The notes: generated by a model not told the origin, from the letters alone. A DNA stretch of 64,000 bases from Acinetobacter sp. ANC 3813 (GCF_002135435.1 NZ_NEGK01000012.1:1-64000), one strand, 5' to 3'. Shown: positions 16,437 to 24,489, numbered from the stretch's first letter. Numbers and translations are program-made.

Positions 16437-16570
16437 CTATGCACTAATGCAAATAATTATACTTTTACGCATAGAATATTATTCGTAAACGCATAAAGTG
16501 ACAAGCTAAATATTTACACGCCGTAACCTTAGCCAATTGTTTAATATGCGCAATATTGCATAATGTCCTT
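16437..16570. promoter_or_regulatory. Divergent operator-promoter region between Cro-like and CI-like genes
   Basis: Contains CTATGC-N6-GCAAAT at 16437-16454, TTTACGCATAG and GTAAACGCATAAAG half sites at about 16465-16500, and a 20-bp version ATATGC-N8-GCATAA at 16544-16563. Multiple copies of one operator between two divergent HTH genes are the classic immunity-region layout. It is the densest cluster of this operator in the window. Confidence 0.7.
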
Positions 16571-16623
16571 GTTTTATATGTGATATTGCATTTTTTTTAA
16601 GAATTTAAACAAGGATTGCATAA

Positions 16624-17427
16624 ATGAATAGCGCTCGCACAGCAGCCCAAGATCATGAAGGGAATACACTTCTTGATGATCTGGGCGAAACTGAAAGCCC
16701 TGAAAAGCTTTCTCATGAAATAACTTATGCAAAGAAAGGGTATGGGGTTCAAACAACACCGCGCCCACTTGGAGCTGTCCGCCTTGAAATGGCTATGAGT
16801 TCCGCAGGGATCAATCAAACGGAACTTGCTCTATTAGCAGGGGTTACACAAACAACGATCAGCAGAATCATCAATGGGGAAACAATCAATTCTAAACATC
16901 TGCCGAAAATCGCCTTAGCATTGAATAAAGGGGTTGACTGGCTTTCTGGCGCAAATACAGCAGAAACTAGCGCAGCGACTATCACGGGCAATAAACTGAT
17001 TATTGATAAAAACCTGTTCATTTTGGTGCCTCGATATAAGGGATATAAAGATGGGGAAGACGGGCATATCATTGGCCGTGATATTGAAACAGATGACACA
17101 CGCATGCTGCTGTCCAGCTCAATACCTGAAACTATAGACAAAGACAGCCTGAATTTTTATATCGAAAGTGAACGCGCAATGCATCCGATCATTACTATCG
17201 GCGCAACGGTTTATTTTGAAAATAATTGGGTTGCGATTGCCAGCGGGGATATATACGCCGTCCGCATAGGCAGCCAGATCACAGCGCGCAATTTATTCAC
17301 TCAGCCAAACGGCGATATTTTAATGCGTGCTAAAGAATCAGACTTCCCTGATTTCACAATCCCCAATATCGAAGCCAAAAAATATGTACTTGGCAGGATT
17401 ATATTTGTCACCAATAAATTGTCATAA
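16624..17427 (+). CDS. CI-like repressor with HTH and inactive S24-type C-terminal domain
   Basis: A 267-residue protein; AAGGA lies eight bases before the ATG. A 48-residue N-terminal extension is followed by an XRE HTH (about 52-105: LALLAGVTQTTISRIINGE). From about residue 125 the sequence follows the LexA/CI S24 fold. The motif that normally reads S-M-x-P with the nucleophilic serine is here RAMHP, with Ala185 at the serine position; the later lysine position reads TARNLF with Arg222. Self-cleavage should therefore be impossible, so SOS induction by RecA would need another route such as an antirepressor. It faces the Cro-like gene across the operator cluster. Confidence 0.8.
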   Translation: MNSARTAAQDHEGNTLLDDLGETESPEKLSHEITYAKKGYGVQTTPRPLGAVRLEMAMSSAGINQTELALLAGVTQTTISRIINGETINSKHLPKIALALNKGVDWLSGANTAETSAATITGNKLIIDKNLFILVPRYKGYKDGEDGHIIGRDIETDDTRMLLSSSIPETIDKDSLNFYIESERAMHPIITIGATVYFENNWVAIASGDIYAVRIGSQITARNLFTQPNGDILMRAKESDFPDFTIPNIEAKKYVLGRIIFVTNKLS

Positions 17428-17489
17428 ATCGACTTAAATGGTTATTTCCTAGCAGCCATTATTACATTGAACAATTTTTAACAGAAAAA

Positions 17490-17517
17490 AACAGCCTTTA
17501 TACAGGCTGTTTTTTTA
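17490..17517 (+). terminator. Intrinsic terminator after the repressor gene
   Basis: AACAGCC pairs with GGCTGTT and is followed by seven T. Located 63 bp after the repressor stop. Confidence 0.8.
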
Positions 17518-17593
17518 TGCTCTATCGCATAGCTGGCTTACTTATCGCAATTTTATTATACACTATTGCATAATTTTATGCGTTTATGCATAA
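17515..17593. promoter_or_regulatory. Two CI/Cro-type operators upstream of the membrane-protein/ERF unit
   Basis: TTATGC-N6-GCATAG at 17515-17532 (overlapping the terminator T-run) and perfect TTATGC-N6-GCATAA at 17576-17593. They place the genes from 17629 under the same control as the immunity region. Confidence 0.65.
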
Positions 17594-17628
17594 TGGTTAT
17601 TCATTAAGCAAATCTAGCCATAGCAAAC

Positions 17629-17985
17629 ATGAAAAATATATTAAATTCAGCAACAAACGCCAATGATGTGCAAATCATTGCTCCACAGCAAGAAAACCTT
17701 AAAAAAACCCGCAAAAGCAAGTATAGCGCGGTTCAGAAGGTGCTTTTAACAATCCGCGCATTTTCTGTTTTCTTCACTGAAATCGGCCTAACTGCAAAAA
17801 AAATCACATTAATCTTTTGCTTTAGCGCATTTCTTACTGTTTCCTGCCTTGGTTTTTGGTTCGGCATCATGCGCGCGCTTGATATTGAGGCCAGCGCACA
17901 GGAACAGGTCATGCTTGATTATAAAGTTGAGCTTAAAAATGATGATAAATCAATGATTAAAACCAACCGATTTGATAAGGATTAA
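17629..17985 (+). CDS. Single-pass membrane protein of unknown function
   Basis: A 118-residue protein. A polar, basic N-terminus (to about residue 62) is followed by one hydrophobic helix (ITLIFCFSAFLTVSCLGFWF) and a charged C-terminus of 35 residues, which positive-inside reasoning puts outside the cytoplasm. It lies five bases before the ERF gene and shares its promoter region. It may act on the envelope, for example in exclusion; that is an inference. Confidence 0.55.
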   Translation: MKNILNSATNANDVQIIAPQQENLKKTRKSKYSAVQKVLLTIRAFSVFFTEIGLTAKKITLIFCFSAFLTVSCLGFWFGIMRALDIEASAQEQVMLDYKVELKNDDKSMIKTNRFDKD

Positions 17986-17990
17986 TCAAA

Positions 17991-18818
17991 ATGAATACTC
18001 AATATAACCAATCACAGCAAAGCGCTGTATCAGCTCCTATTGGCAATGAAGCTCCATTCTTGCAACTCACCGCATCAGATGATTGCAAGCCGTCTTTAAG
18101 CCACGGTATCGCCGTGCTGGATGCGATTAAGAATATCAAGCGCGACCTGCTTATTCATGGCGGTGTAAACAAATCACGGCGCACTGAATCCAATAATGAT
18201 AAGTTTAATTACAATTACCGAAGTATGGGTGATATTTACAAAGTGATTAATCCGCTTATGGATATGCATAATGTTATCTGCTTCCCGCATACAGAATCTG
18301 CTTCCTGCAGTAAATATGTGAATGGAAAAGGCGATATTATGTTCAAGGTTTTTGTATCTATGCGCTTCATATTTGTCAGCACCACAGATGGCTCAAGCTT
18401 TGAAGTCTGTGTAATTGGTGAAGCGAATGACCCTAGTGACAAAGCTATCGCCAAAGCGACCACAGCAGCCGAAAAAATCCTGTATGAAAAAACTTTCAAT
18501 ATCACGTCTGAAATTGAAAACGGAACAATTGCAAATCAGCAAAATAAAAGCAGCGTCCAGAAAAAAAGCTGGAACAATAACGGCCAGAAAAAAAGCTGGA
18601 ACAATAACAGCCAGCAACAACCCGCGCAGAATAACGCACAGCCTCTTGCAGAAATGGCCTCATTGCATGCAAAAAATGCACTGGATGAGCGCCTGCGCAA
18701 ATACGGGACCACTTTGATTGAATGCATCCAAGCGCGGAATTTAAATTTTAACAGTTTGACCCGTCAGCAGCTGGTACAGATCCAAACTGAGTCCAGCAAG
18801 AAATTTAAGAATAAATAA
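17991..18818 (+). CDS. ERF-family single-strand annealing protein
   Basis: A 275-residue protein; AAGGATTAATCAAA precedes ATG. The ERF core is recognisable: FNYNYRSMGDIYKVINPLM, an FPHTESASC strand, and GEANDPSDKAIAKATTAAE. ERF proteins anneal complementary single strands and promote recombination or genome circularisation. The C-terminal linker holds an exact repeat, QKKSWNNN twice, then a Gln/Asn-rich run and a short helical tail that could bind partner proteins such as SSB. Confidence 0.8.
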   Translation: MNTQYNQSQQSAVSAPIGNEAPFLQLTASDDCKPSLSHGIAVLDAIKNIKRDLLIHGGVNKSRRTESNNDKFNYNYRSMGDIYKVINPLMDMHNVICFPHTESASCSKYVNGKGDIMFKVFVSMRFIFVSTTDGSSFEVCVIGEANDPSDKAIAKATTAAEKILYEKTFNITSEIENGTIANQQNKSSVQKKSWNNNGQKKSWNNNSQQQPAQNNAQPLAEMASLHAKNALDERLRKYGTTLIECIQARNLNFNSLTRQQLVQIQTESSKKFKNK

Positions 18819-18835
18819 CGCAGCCTGCCCGTTTT

Positions 18836-18868
18836 AAAGCCATCATCTATTGATGGCTTTTTTTATTT
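18836..18868 (+). terminator. Intrinsic terminator after the ERF gene
   Basis: AAAGCCATCA and TGATGGCTTT form a perfect ten-pair stem with a five-base loop, followed by T-rich sequence. Confidence 0.85.
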
Positions 18869-18883
18869 TATATACTATGCATT

Positions 18884-18933
18884 ATGTTCATTTAAACATA
18901 ATGTTCATTTGAACATCTTGTTTATAAAATACT
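18884..18933. promoter_or_regulatory. 17-bp-step operator array upstream of parA (candidate centromere/operator)
   Basis: Units begin at 18884 (ATGTTCATTTAAACAT), 18901 (ATGTTCATTTGAACAT) and 18918 (left half only). They occupy the parA promoter region; TATAAA at 18923 could be the -10. Type Ib partition systems commonly have the RHH binding array at this place, where it serves as both operator and centromere. Confidence 0.7.
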
Positions 18934-18945
18934 GATAAGGATAAA

Positions 18946-19605
18946 ATGATGACTAAAATTATTTCAGCCACACAGCTTAAAGGCGGCACAGGGAAATCCA
19001 CAATAACAGCCAATCTGGCAGGGTATCTTGCCATGACAGGCAAAACCGTCCTAATCATTGATGCAGACGGGCCAACACAATACACCGCTTATTCATGGAC
19101 TGCGCTTTTTTCTCAAAGCGGATTGAAAGAAGCTGATAAGGTCACTGCAGTTAAAGTTCTAACCACAGACGAATTAATTGCGGTCCTGCAGGAAAATGAC
19201 GGGAAATTTGACTTTATCCTCATTGATTCACCGCCTCGAATGGCCGAAATAATGCGCGCGATTATCTTTGTATCAGATCTTTCGCTTATTCCGTTTAACG
19301 TGACAGGACCTGATATTTGGGCGCTGGATGACATGATAGAATTATTAAATGAAGTCAAAGAAGCCAAGCCAGATACTAATTTAAAACTGGTTATTAACGG
19401 CTTAAAAGACAAAGCAAACGCATGGCAAACACGCAGTTTAGTTTTAAAAACTTTTGACCTCCCTTACATTCAAACATCACTTTATGAATACGACACATAT
19501 CAGGCTGTCATTGGCAAGGGCCTGCATGCAGCTGGATACCGTATCCATAAACCAAAAGAGCAATTCACTCAATTTGCAAAAGAAGTTTTAGCAGCAATCA
19601 ACTAA
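18946..19605 (+). CDS. parA: ParA-family partition ATPase
   Basis: A 219-residue protein with AAGGAT before the ATG (two adjacent ATG codons). It has the deviant Walker A KGGTGKST at residues 12-19 with the signature lysine, LIIDADGPTQ as motif A', and FILIDSPPRM as Walker B. There is no N-terminal HTH, so it is a short type Ib ParA. It moves or positions replicated plasmid copies with a small DNA-binding partner, which should be the gene just downstream. This is the best single indicator that the element lives as a plasmid in the lysogen. Confidence 0.9.
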   Translation: MMTKIISATQLKGGTGKSTITANLAGYLAMTGKTVLIIDADGPTQYTAYSWTALFSQSGLKEADKVTAVKVLTTDELIAVLQENDGKFDFILIDSPPRMAEIMRAIIFVSDLSLIPFNVTGPDIWALDDMIELLNEVKEAKPDTNLKLVINGLKDKANAWQTRSLVLKTFDLPYIQTSLYEYDTYQAVIGKGLHAAGYRIHKPKEQFTQFAKEVLAAIN

Positions 19606-19616
19606 GGAACTCCCCC

Positions 19617-19955
19617 ATGTCCAATATCGCAATCAAAAAACCAGCAAAAAATGAACCCGCAGCGAACCGCTTCGCTGGCGCCAAGCTCTTTGCATCTGGC
19701 GAAACAGAAGCTTTAGAAGACACTGCCCCTGCAGCAACGGCTAAAGAAAAAAAGAACACCGCCACTGCTAAAAAGGATCGGCCTAAGCTAACTCAGCCAA
19801 AACTGGAAGAGACAACCCGCGAAAACTTTGATATGCCAATCAGCCAGCGTCAAGAAATGCTTGAACTACTGGTGAACTCTAAAAAGTTCCGCTACAAGCG
19901 TGATTTTCTTATTCAGTGTGTAGCAGACGGATTGAAAAAGTACAAAGGACAATAA
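19617..19955 (+). CDS. RHH-type partition partner (ParB/ParG-like)
   Basis: A 112-residue protein eleven bases after parA; AAGGAAC precedes the start. The first 65 residues are Ala/Lys-rich and probably disordered. The C-terminus fits a ribbon-helix-helix fold: a short strand at ENFDMP, helix ISQRQEMLELLVNS, and helix YKRDFLIQCVADGLKKY. Disordered basic arm plus RHH is the plan of ParG and other type Ib centromere-binding proteins, where the arm stimulates ParA. It is my leading candidate for binding the 17-bp-step arrays. Confidence 0.7.
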   Translation: MSNIAIKKPAKNEPAANRFAGAKLFASGETEALEDTAPAATAKEKKNTATAKKDRPKLTQPKLEETTRENFDMPISQRQEMLELLVNSKKFRYKRDFLIQCVADGLKKYKGQ

Positions 19956-19961
19956 AATAAC

Positions 19962-19981
19962 AGGGCCGCAAGGCCCTTTAT
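19962..19981 (+). terminator. Weak intrinsic terminator after the partition pair
   Basis: AGGGCC pairs with GGCCCT around a four-base loop, followed by only TTTAT. Possibly attenuating rather than fully terminating. Confidence 0.5.
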
Positions 19982-19997
19982 AACAAGTGAGCTTTAA

Positions 19998-20555
19998 ATG
20001 AGTAAAATAGCCAAATTATTACCTGAAAATATTTTCAGCAAATTGCTTAAGCCGGCAAAGGATAACGGACGCTTCATTTTAAAACCGCCAACGGCCGCAC
20101 AGCTTGCATCAGGATTGATTCAAATAAACAATTCGCGGTATGACACGCGAACCATCAATAAATTATTCAGAAATACAGATTTTAATCTTATAGATCCAGA
20201 CAGCGCACCAATGGAACAGATCAGCAAAATGTGCGTTTTGGCTCATCAGCGGAAGTTTATACCTGTATTTTTTGCATCTGAATGCAGTGAAAATAGCTTT
20301 AATTCGCTCTCATTTGGCGTATTTGAATCATCCAATCCAAGCGGTATAGAATTGAATCTTTTTGCCTTTGCATCCAAACAGCGCGATATTATGGACATTG
20401 AAGACAATATGGAGGCAAGGGACTCATACAACAATAATGTTGTGGATAAATTAAATGACCTCTTTGCAATTCATGGCGGCGTCAACTATTCAATCATATA
20501 CACCATCCAAATTAATGAAGAAAAAGAGCCAATTGAACTGCCAGAAAATAAGTAA
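19998..20555 (+). CDS. Protein of unknown function in the plasmid-maintenance island
   Basis: A 185-residue protein. No motif recognised. The N-terminus is basic (NIFSKLLKPAKDNGRF), the centre has strands (KFIPVFFASEC, FGVFESSNPS) and the C-terminus is acidic. Its place between the partition genes and the candidate origin suggests a maintenance or replication role; this is only positional. Confidence 0.55.
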   Translation: MSKIAKLLPENIFSKLLKPAKDNGRFILKPPTAAQLASGLIQINNSRYDTRTINKLFRNTDFNLIDPDSAPMEQISKMCVLAHQRKFIPVFFASECSENSFNSLSFGVFESSNPSGIELNLFAFASKQRDIMDIEDNMEARDSYNNNVVDKLNDLFAIHGGVNYSIIYTIQINEEKEPIELPENK

Positions 20556-20639
20556 AATTTAAGCTTATTTTTTACTCAAATCAAGATCAAAAAACATGCT
20601 GAAAAACTCACTGCAAAAATGGCATGTTTTATTTTAAGG

Positions 20640-21401
20640 TTTTTCATTTTTTCAATAACATATTCAATAAGTTATAACACTCCCAAGACAAGGTTTTGTC
20701 TTGGGAGTGTTTTTTTACTGTCTTTTTTTAAAGCAATTTAAGCTCATTTTTTAACATGATAATTCACATATTGTTTTAAGTGAAAACAAAGAATCTATAA
20801 AAAAAGTTTTCAGCTGGACAGGACTTGCTGCGCCGTGCCATTTTCTGGTTAAAAGTTTAAATTCAAAAGCGCTGCATGTTCTGTCAGCATCCAAGCGAAC
20901 GACGAAAAAAGATACACAAACAGCCTCAACCAAGCGCGGAAGGATGGCACAAATGCAAAAATCGAATCAGTGTATATGTGTGTGCGTTTTAGATAATATT
21001 TTTAATTTTTTTTGTTTTAAGGTTTTCCGTTTTTTTAATAACATAATCAATAATTTACAAAACTCCCAAGACAAGGTTTTGTCTTGAGTGTGTTTTTTAT
21101 GCAGCTAAAATTCAAGTGTTTTCGTGATGGCAATTACCGCGAAAGCCGTGCTATTCAAGGCTTTTCGCCAAGACAAAAAGCTGTCTTAGATATCCACAGT
21201 TTTAAATTTAAAAAAAACAGCTGCTTACAAAGACAGGATTTTAAATCCAAGACAGAAAAATAGTCTCAAGACAAAAACACTCACTTTTTTGTCTTAAAAA
21301 CTAGATTTTGTCTTGAAAAAGTATTATTGTCTTTCAATCTTAAAAATATACAGCCAACCTTATACGGTGCGCGGCATACAGCCCGTCCGAAGGAATAAAA
21401 A
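20640..21401. other. Candidate replication origin: AAGACAAAA repeats, DnaA-like box, AT-rich DNA
   Basis: No convincing gene lies in 20556-21401. The stretch holds two near-copies of an AAGACAAGGTTTTGTCTT inverted repeat (20677-20710 and 21062-21090) and a cluster of AAGACA/TGTCTT units in both orientations at about 21170, 21182, 21229, 21249, 21267, 21291, 21307 and 21328. ATATCCACA at 21190-21198 differs from a DnaA box at one base. A-tracts and AT-rich DNA surround them. Iteron-like repeats next to a DnaA-like box and directly before a helicase-like gene suggest the plasmid origin. Confidence 0.55.
20677..20717 (+). terminator. Perfect 15-bp inverted repeat with T-run
   Basis: ACACTCCCAAGACAA pairs with its exact reverse complement over a four-base loop (GGTT) and is followed by seven T. 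It can serve as terminator for the gene ending at 20555 and also carries the repeat unit of the candidate origin. Confidence 0.7.
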
Positions 21402-22730
21402 ATGCAGGATTCTAAAAGCCAAACGGGGTTTAAAGTTTTTGATGCCATGATGGGCAGCGGAAAAACCACAGCCATTATTGAAAGCATCCGCAATGCGGAC
21501 CATGCTCAGAATTTTCTATATATCACTCCCCTGCTGGATGAATGTCACCGCATATCAGGTACTAAATACGATCCAGAAGATTCGTTTAAGCGCCCGCTGA
21601 TCGCCACGCATGATGATACAAGTGTGCATTATCAATATGAAGATTCGCCACTTAAGAACAGAAGATTCAAACACCCCAGCTACAAAGGCGGGAATAAAGC
21701 TGAAAGTCTGCAGTACCTGATTAAAAACCGCGAAAATATTGTCAGCACGCACCAGCTATTTATGAACCTGTCCCCGTCCATGCTGAATGAAGCAAAGGAC
21801 TATATTCTAATCATTGACGAAACAATTCAGGTCTATGACGTATATTCTGAATATACGTCCACTGAACTTGAAGCCTTATTTCGTCTGGGCTGGATTAAGA
21901 TAGATGATGACAATGTAACGCTGCGCTTTCAGCGCGGAAACTTTGGCGATAACGGCGGCGACCCGACTGGGACTAAATACGAAACATTGGCGACCATGTG
22001 CGATTTGGGCCAGCTGCTCTATGTGGACCAGAAATTAATCGTCTGGGAACTCAGCATAGATACCCTGACCGCGTTTAAGGAGGTCTGGATTGCGACGTAT
22101 ATGTTTGACGGATCTCAGATGTCCGCTTATCTCAGCTCATACGGCGTTAAGTGTGAAATGATTCGTTTCGGTACAAAACCATCTGAAATAGCGCATCTCA
22201 TTAATCTGTCAGATGATAAATTTATCAACTCGATTGGTGAAAAAACCACGGCGCTTAGTTCCAGCCAGTACAAGTCAAATAAAAAAGCCGTCTGTGACCA
22301 GCTTTCAAAAAATTTAGACAATTTCTTCCGAAATAAGTGCAAATCAAAGAAAAATGACCGCATCTGGACGTCATTCAAAGAAGGATGCACGGCCATTGCT
22401 GGTACGCGCTATCGTGACGAATGGCTGGCATTCAACACCAAGGCGACTAACGACTATAAAGATCGTAAAAATGTTGCCTACCTCCTCAACCTGTACCCGA
22501 ATCCAATGGTTGTTAAAGCCTCGGCAATGAAAGGCTTCCCCGTAAAAGAGGATATTTTTGCACTCTCTGAAATGGTGCAATGGATTTGGCGCTCAGCCAT
22601 CCGTGAAGGCCATCAAATTAATGTTTATGTTCCTAGTTCACGCATGCGCACGCTGCTTAAGCGCTGGCTGAATGATGAGTTTGAACTAAGCGCCATGCCC
22701 ACTGAACAATTAATGCTTGATTGCGTGTAA
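21402..22730 (+). CDS. DEAD-like SF2 helicase-type protein beside the candidate origin
   Basis: A 442-residue protein; AAGGAA precedes ATG. Walker A is MMGSGKTTA (residues 17-24) and a DE box is ILIIDETIQV near residue 145. The C-terminal part has SEMVQWIWRSAIREG and INVYVPSSRMRTLL, a pattern I recall from phage-encoded DEAD-like proteins of similar size, where the last motif ends the protein. Lacking obvious motif VI, it may be an ATPase rather than a full helicase. Its position after the repeats suggests a replication role. Confidence 0.65.
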   Translation: MQDSKSQTGFKVFDAMMGSGKTTAIIESIRNADHAQNFLYITPLLDECHRISGTKYDPEDSFKRPLIATHDDTSVHYQYEDSPLKNRRFKHPSYKGGNKAESLQYLIKNRENIVSTHQLFMNLSPSMLNEAKDYILIIDETIQVYDVYSEYTSTELEALFRLGWIKIDDDNVTLRFQRGNFGDNGGDPTGTKYETLATMCDLGQLLYVDQKLIVWELSIDTLTAFKEVWIATYMFDGSQMSAYLSSYGVKCEMIRFGTKPSEIAHLINLSDDKFINSIGEKTTALSSSQYKSNKKAVCDQLSKNLDNFFRNKCKSKKNDRIWTSFKEGCTAIAGTRYRDEWLAFNTKATNDYKDRKNVAYLLNLYPNPMVVKASAMKGFPVKEDIFALSEMVQWIWRSAIREGHQINVYVPSSRMRTLLKRWLNDEFELSAMPTEQLMLDCV

Positions 22731-23130
22731 AACTATACAGAATGCTCTGTATGCGTTTTTCATATGCGCCATTGCATACTTTAGCCTATGTAAAATAAAG
22801 CGCCTCTTAGGACCTCTGAGGCGCACACAAAGCAAAGTACCGACATCTTAAAACTTTATGCATAATTGAACGCATAAAATGATAAAAGGGCGATTTCAAG
22901 TACACAAACTGTACAGTTATTGCATAAACGGTATTTACTGCATTGATTTATTTCTATAAAATGCAGATTCCTTTCAAAGATTATCCTTATCAGAATTTCT
23001 GCGAAAGTTGCCCGCATCGCTATGGCTAGTCATGCGGGCATAATTTTGTCTGCATTTTATCCATTCCCTGAATACTTTTTTAAATTGATCGTTTAAGATC
23101 AAATAATTACTGTATAAAACGGGGAATATA
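22731..23130. other. Gene-free 400-bp regulatory spacer
   Basis: No supported gene. It contains ATATGC-N6-GCATAC (22762-22779), a GCGCCTC/GAGGCGC inverted repeat at about 22800-22825 without T-run, TTATGCATAATTGAACGCATAA at 22856-22877, and a GCCCGCAT/ATGCGGGC hairpin at about 23010-23040. The operators tie the downstream secreted protein to the repressor circuit. Confidence 0.55.
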
Positions 23131-23496
23131 ATGAAAAAATCAATCTGCATGCTGTCCGCAGCGCTCTTTATTTCATGTTCAGCACTGGCCGAACTTCCAA
23201 AAATTGACACTTCACTGCTCAAGCCCAGCGATTTAAGCAAAGAATACTGTGAAAAAAATGCAGATCTGATCGGCTATTTGACGGTAATGAATGGAACATG
23301 CAATTTCACAATGGGTAAACGTCAAAACAATCAAATTGGCGGCATTAATAAAGTCTGCATCAATAAACTGGGGCAGGACCGCATCTATGACGTAACTCTG
23401 GCAGGCATGCAGGCCGCGCAAAGCGATTTAGAAAATTATGAGCGCAAATCAGTCTGCCAAGGTATTCGCAAAAGCTATAAAGATTTTTATAATTAA
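23131..23496 (+). CDS. Small secreted protein with signal peptide
   Basis: A 121-residue protein starting MKKSICMLSAALFISCSALA, a typical signal peptide with a likely signal peptidase I cut after SALA. The mature part has four or five cysteines (EYCEK, GTCNFT, KVCINK, SVCQG), which suggests disulfides in the periplasm. It lies alone behind operator sites in the lysogeny island, so it may be a lysogenic-conversion or exclusion factor; no homologue is recognised. Confidence 0.65.
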   Translation: MKKSICMLSAALFISCSALAELPKIDTSLLKPSDLSKEYCEKNADLIGYLTVMNGTCNFTMGKRQNNQIGGINKVCINKLGQDRIYDVTLAGMQAAQSDLENYERKSVCQGIRKSYKDFYN

Positions 23497-23520
23497 CTGT
23501 AAAAACAATAATTTATTTAA

Positions 23521-23558
23521 ATATGCATATCTGCATTAATTTATGCTTTCATGCATGA
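23521..23558. promoter_or_regulatory. Two operator-like palindromes
   Basis: ATATGC-N6-GCATTA at 23521-23538 and TTATGC-N6-GCATGA at 23541-23558, imperfect outer bases. They lie after a stop codon, next to a terminator, so they might act as repressor-bound roadblocks rather than promoter operators. Confidence 0.45.
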
Positions 23559-23595
23559 AAAAAGTGAACCGTCGTACAGATTGTTCACTTTTTTT
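23558..23595. terminator. Bidirectional terminator between convergent units
   Basis: AAAAAAGTGAAC and GTTCACTTTTTT form a long stem with A/T runs on both sides. It separates the plus-strand island from the late minus-strand block. Confidence 0.85.
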
Positions 23596-23618
23596 CATTT
23601 GCGTTCTGGATCTGGATT

Positions 23619-23897
23619 TTATTCTAATATTTCGGCAATTCTCAGCACTTGCACGCTGCTGACGCCCGTTTCCAAAGCATCTTGAATAGCCGCATAGTGC
23701 GGATTTCTAGGGTCATAGCCCAGCATAGCCCGCTGGTTGGTCTTTGTGATGGTCATTGGCTTGTTATAGCAGCCGCGCTTGAAGCGGCCGACTATCAGCC
23801 CTATGTCTGGATATGCACCCGTATCAGTGCGGAAATCTTCAACACCTTCATACTGCAGTCCGCTTTCATTCGCTAAAATTTCGGTAATGTTTGGCAT
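23619..23897 (-). CDS. Short stand-alone copy of the MPNITEILANESGLQY module
   Basis: A 92-residue protein that is essentially only the shared N-terminal module: GLQYEGVEDF, GRFKRGCYNKPMTITK, QRAMLGYDPRNP, VQVLRI, then stop. It is about 80% identical by eye to the module at 24489 and 53540. The GRFKRG...LGYDP...VLR pattern recalls N-terminal parts of phage sheath or tail-end proteins, but I do not firmly recognise it. It may be a decayed or minimal relative. Confidence 0.6.
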   Translation of the reverse strand: MPNITEILANESGLQYEGVEDFRTDTGAYPDIGLIVGRFKRGCYNKPMTITKTNQRAMLGYDPRNPHYAAIQDALETGVSSVQVLRIAEILE

Positions 23898-23912
23898 TGT
23901 TTTATCCCGCCG

Positions 23913-23936
23913 TTAAAACCCGCATTACGCGGTCTT
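23913..23936 (-). terminator. Weak intrinsic terminator
   Basis: CCGC and GCGG around ATTAC-type loop followed by GTTTT on the minus strand, after the stop at 23944. Confidence 0.5.
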
Positions 23937-23943
23937 TTAATAT

Positions 23944-24489
23944 TTACACCGCATATAGGTCTACTTGATACGGCGCACAGACTCTCACATAGTTAAATTC
24001 ATTATTAGATTGAATTGTGAAGCTAACTGTTCCCGCAGGGGTTTCATTATTGACTGTATAATTGACAGTTTCCCACGGACCTTGCGCGTCTCTTGAGATA
24101 CTCACATTCAGAATTTTATTTTTCGCATCAGCCAGCAGCTTCGCCAAACTGATAGGCGGTACAGGCGTCAGCCTCACATAAATTGAAGCAAACTCAAAGT
24201 TCTGGCATATCAATTCTACCCCTGCCTTAATCCGCAGGACCTGAACACTCGGCAGGCCAGCATCCAGCGCATCGGCTATGGCCGCATAAGCGGGGTTTTC
24301 AGGATCATAGCCCAGCATAGCCCGCTGATTGGCCTTTGTGATGGTCATTGGCTTGTTGTAGCAGCCGCGCTTAAATACGCCTGTAATAGCGCCAATATTT
24401 GGATAAGAGCCAGTTTTAGAGCTGGCATCTTCTACACCTGAATATTGCAGCCCGCTCTCATTCGCTAAAATTTCGGTAATGTTCGGCAT
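23944..24489 (-). CDS. Tail-associated protein, repeated N-terminal module with own C-terminal domain
   Basis: A 181-residue protein started at ATG 24489 (GTG 24498 is possible). Residues 1-86 are virtually identical to the protein at 53540. The remaining 95 residues are a different, beta-rich domain (FEFASIYVRLTPV, VSFTIQSNNEFNYVRV). It has its own late promoter, itself part of the duplicated DNA. It may be a tail-tip or receptor-contact protein whose C-terminus is exchangeable. Confidence 0.65.
   Translation of the reverse strand: MPNITEILANESGLQYSGVEDASSKTGSYPNIGAITGVFKRGCYNKPMTITKANQRAMLGYDPENPAYAAIADALDAGLPSVQVLRIKAGVELICQNFEFASIYVRLTPVPPISLAKLLADAKNKILNVSISRDAQGPWETVNYTVNNETPAGTVSFTIQSNNEFNYVRVCAPYQVDLYAV

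Noticed and set aside
18884..18933. Palindrome array as a terminator or attachment site
   Set aside because: The 17-bp step and recurrence at six other promoters fit protein binding; there is no T-run and no integrase gene.
21402..22730. Helicase-like gene as a frameshifted pseudogene
   Set aside because: It is shorter than many SF2 helicases, but its ending motifs match what I recall of similar-size phage proteins and no downstream remnant frame is visible.
22974..23240. Minus-strand 88-residue frame over the secreted protein start
   Set aside because: It is antisense to a gene with a clear signal peptide and ribosome site.
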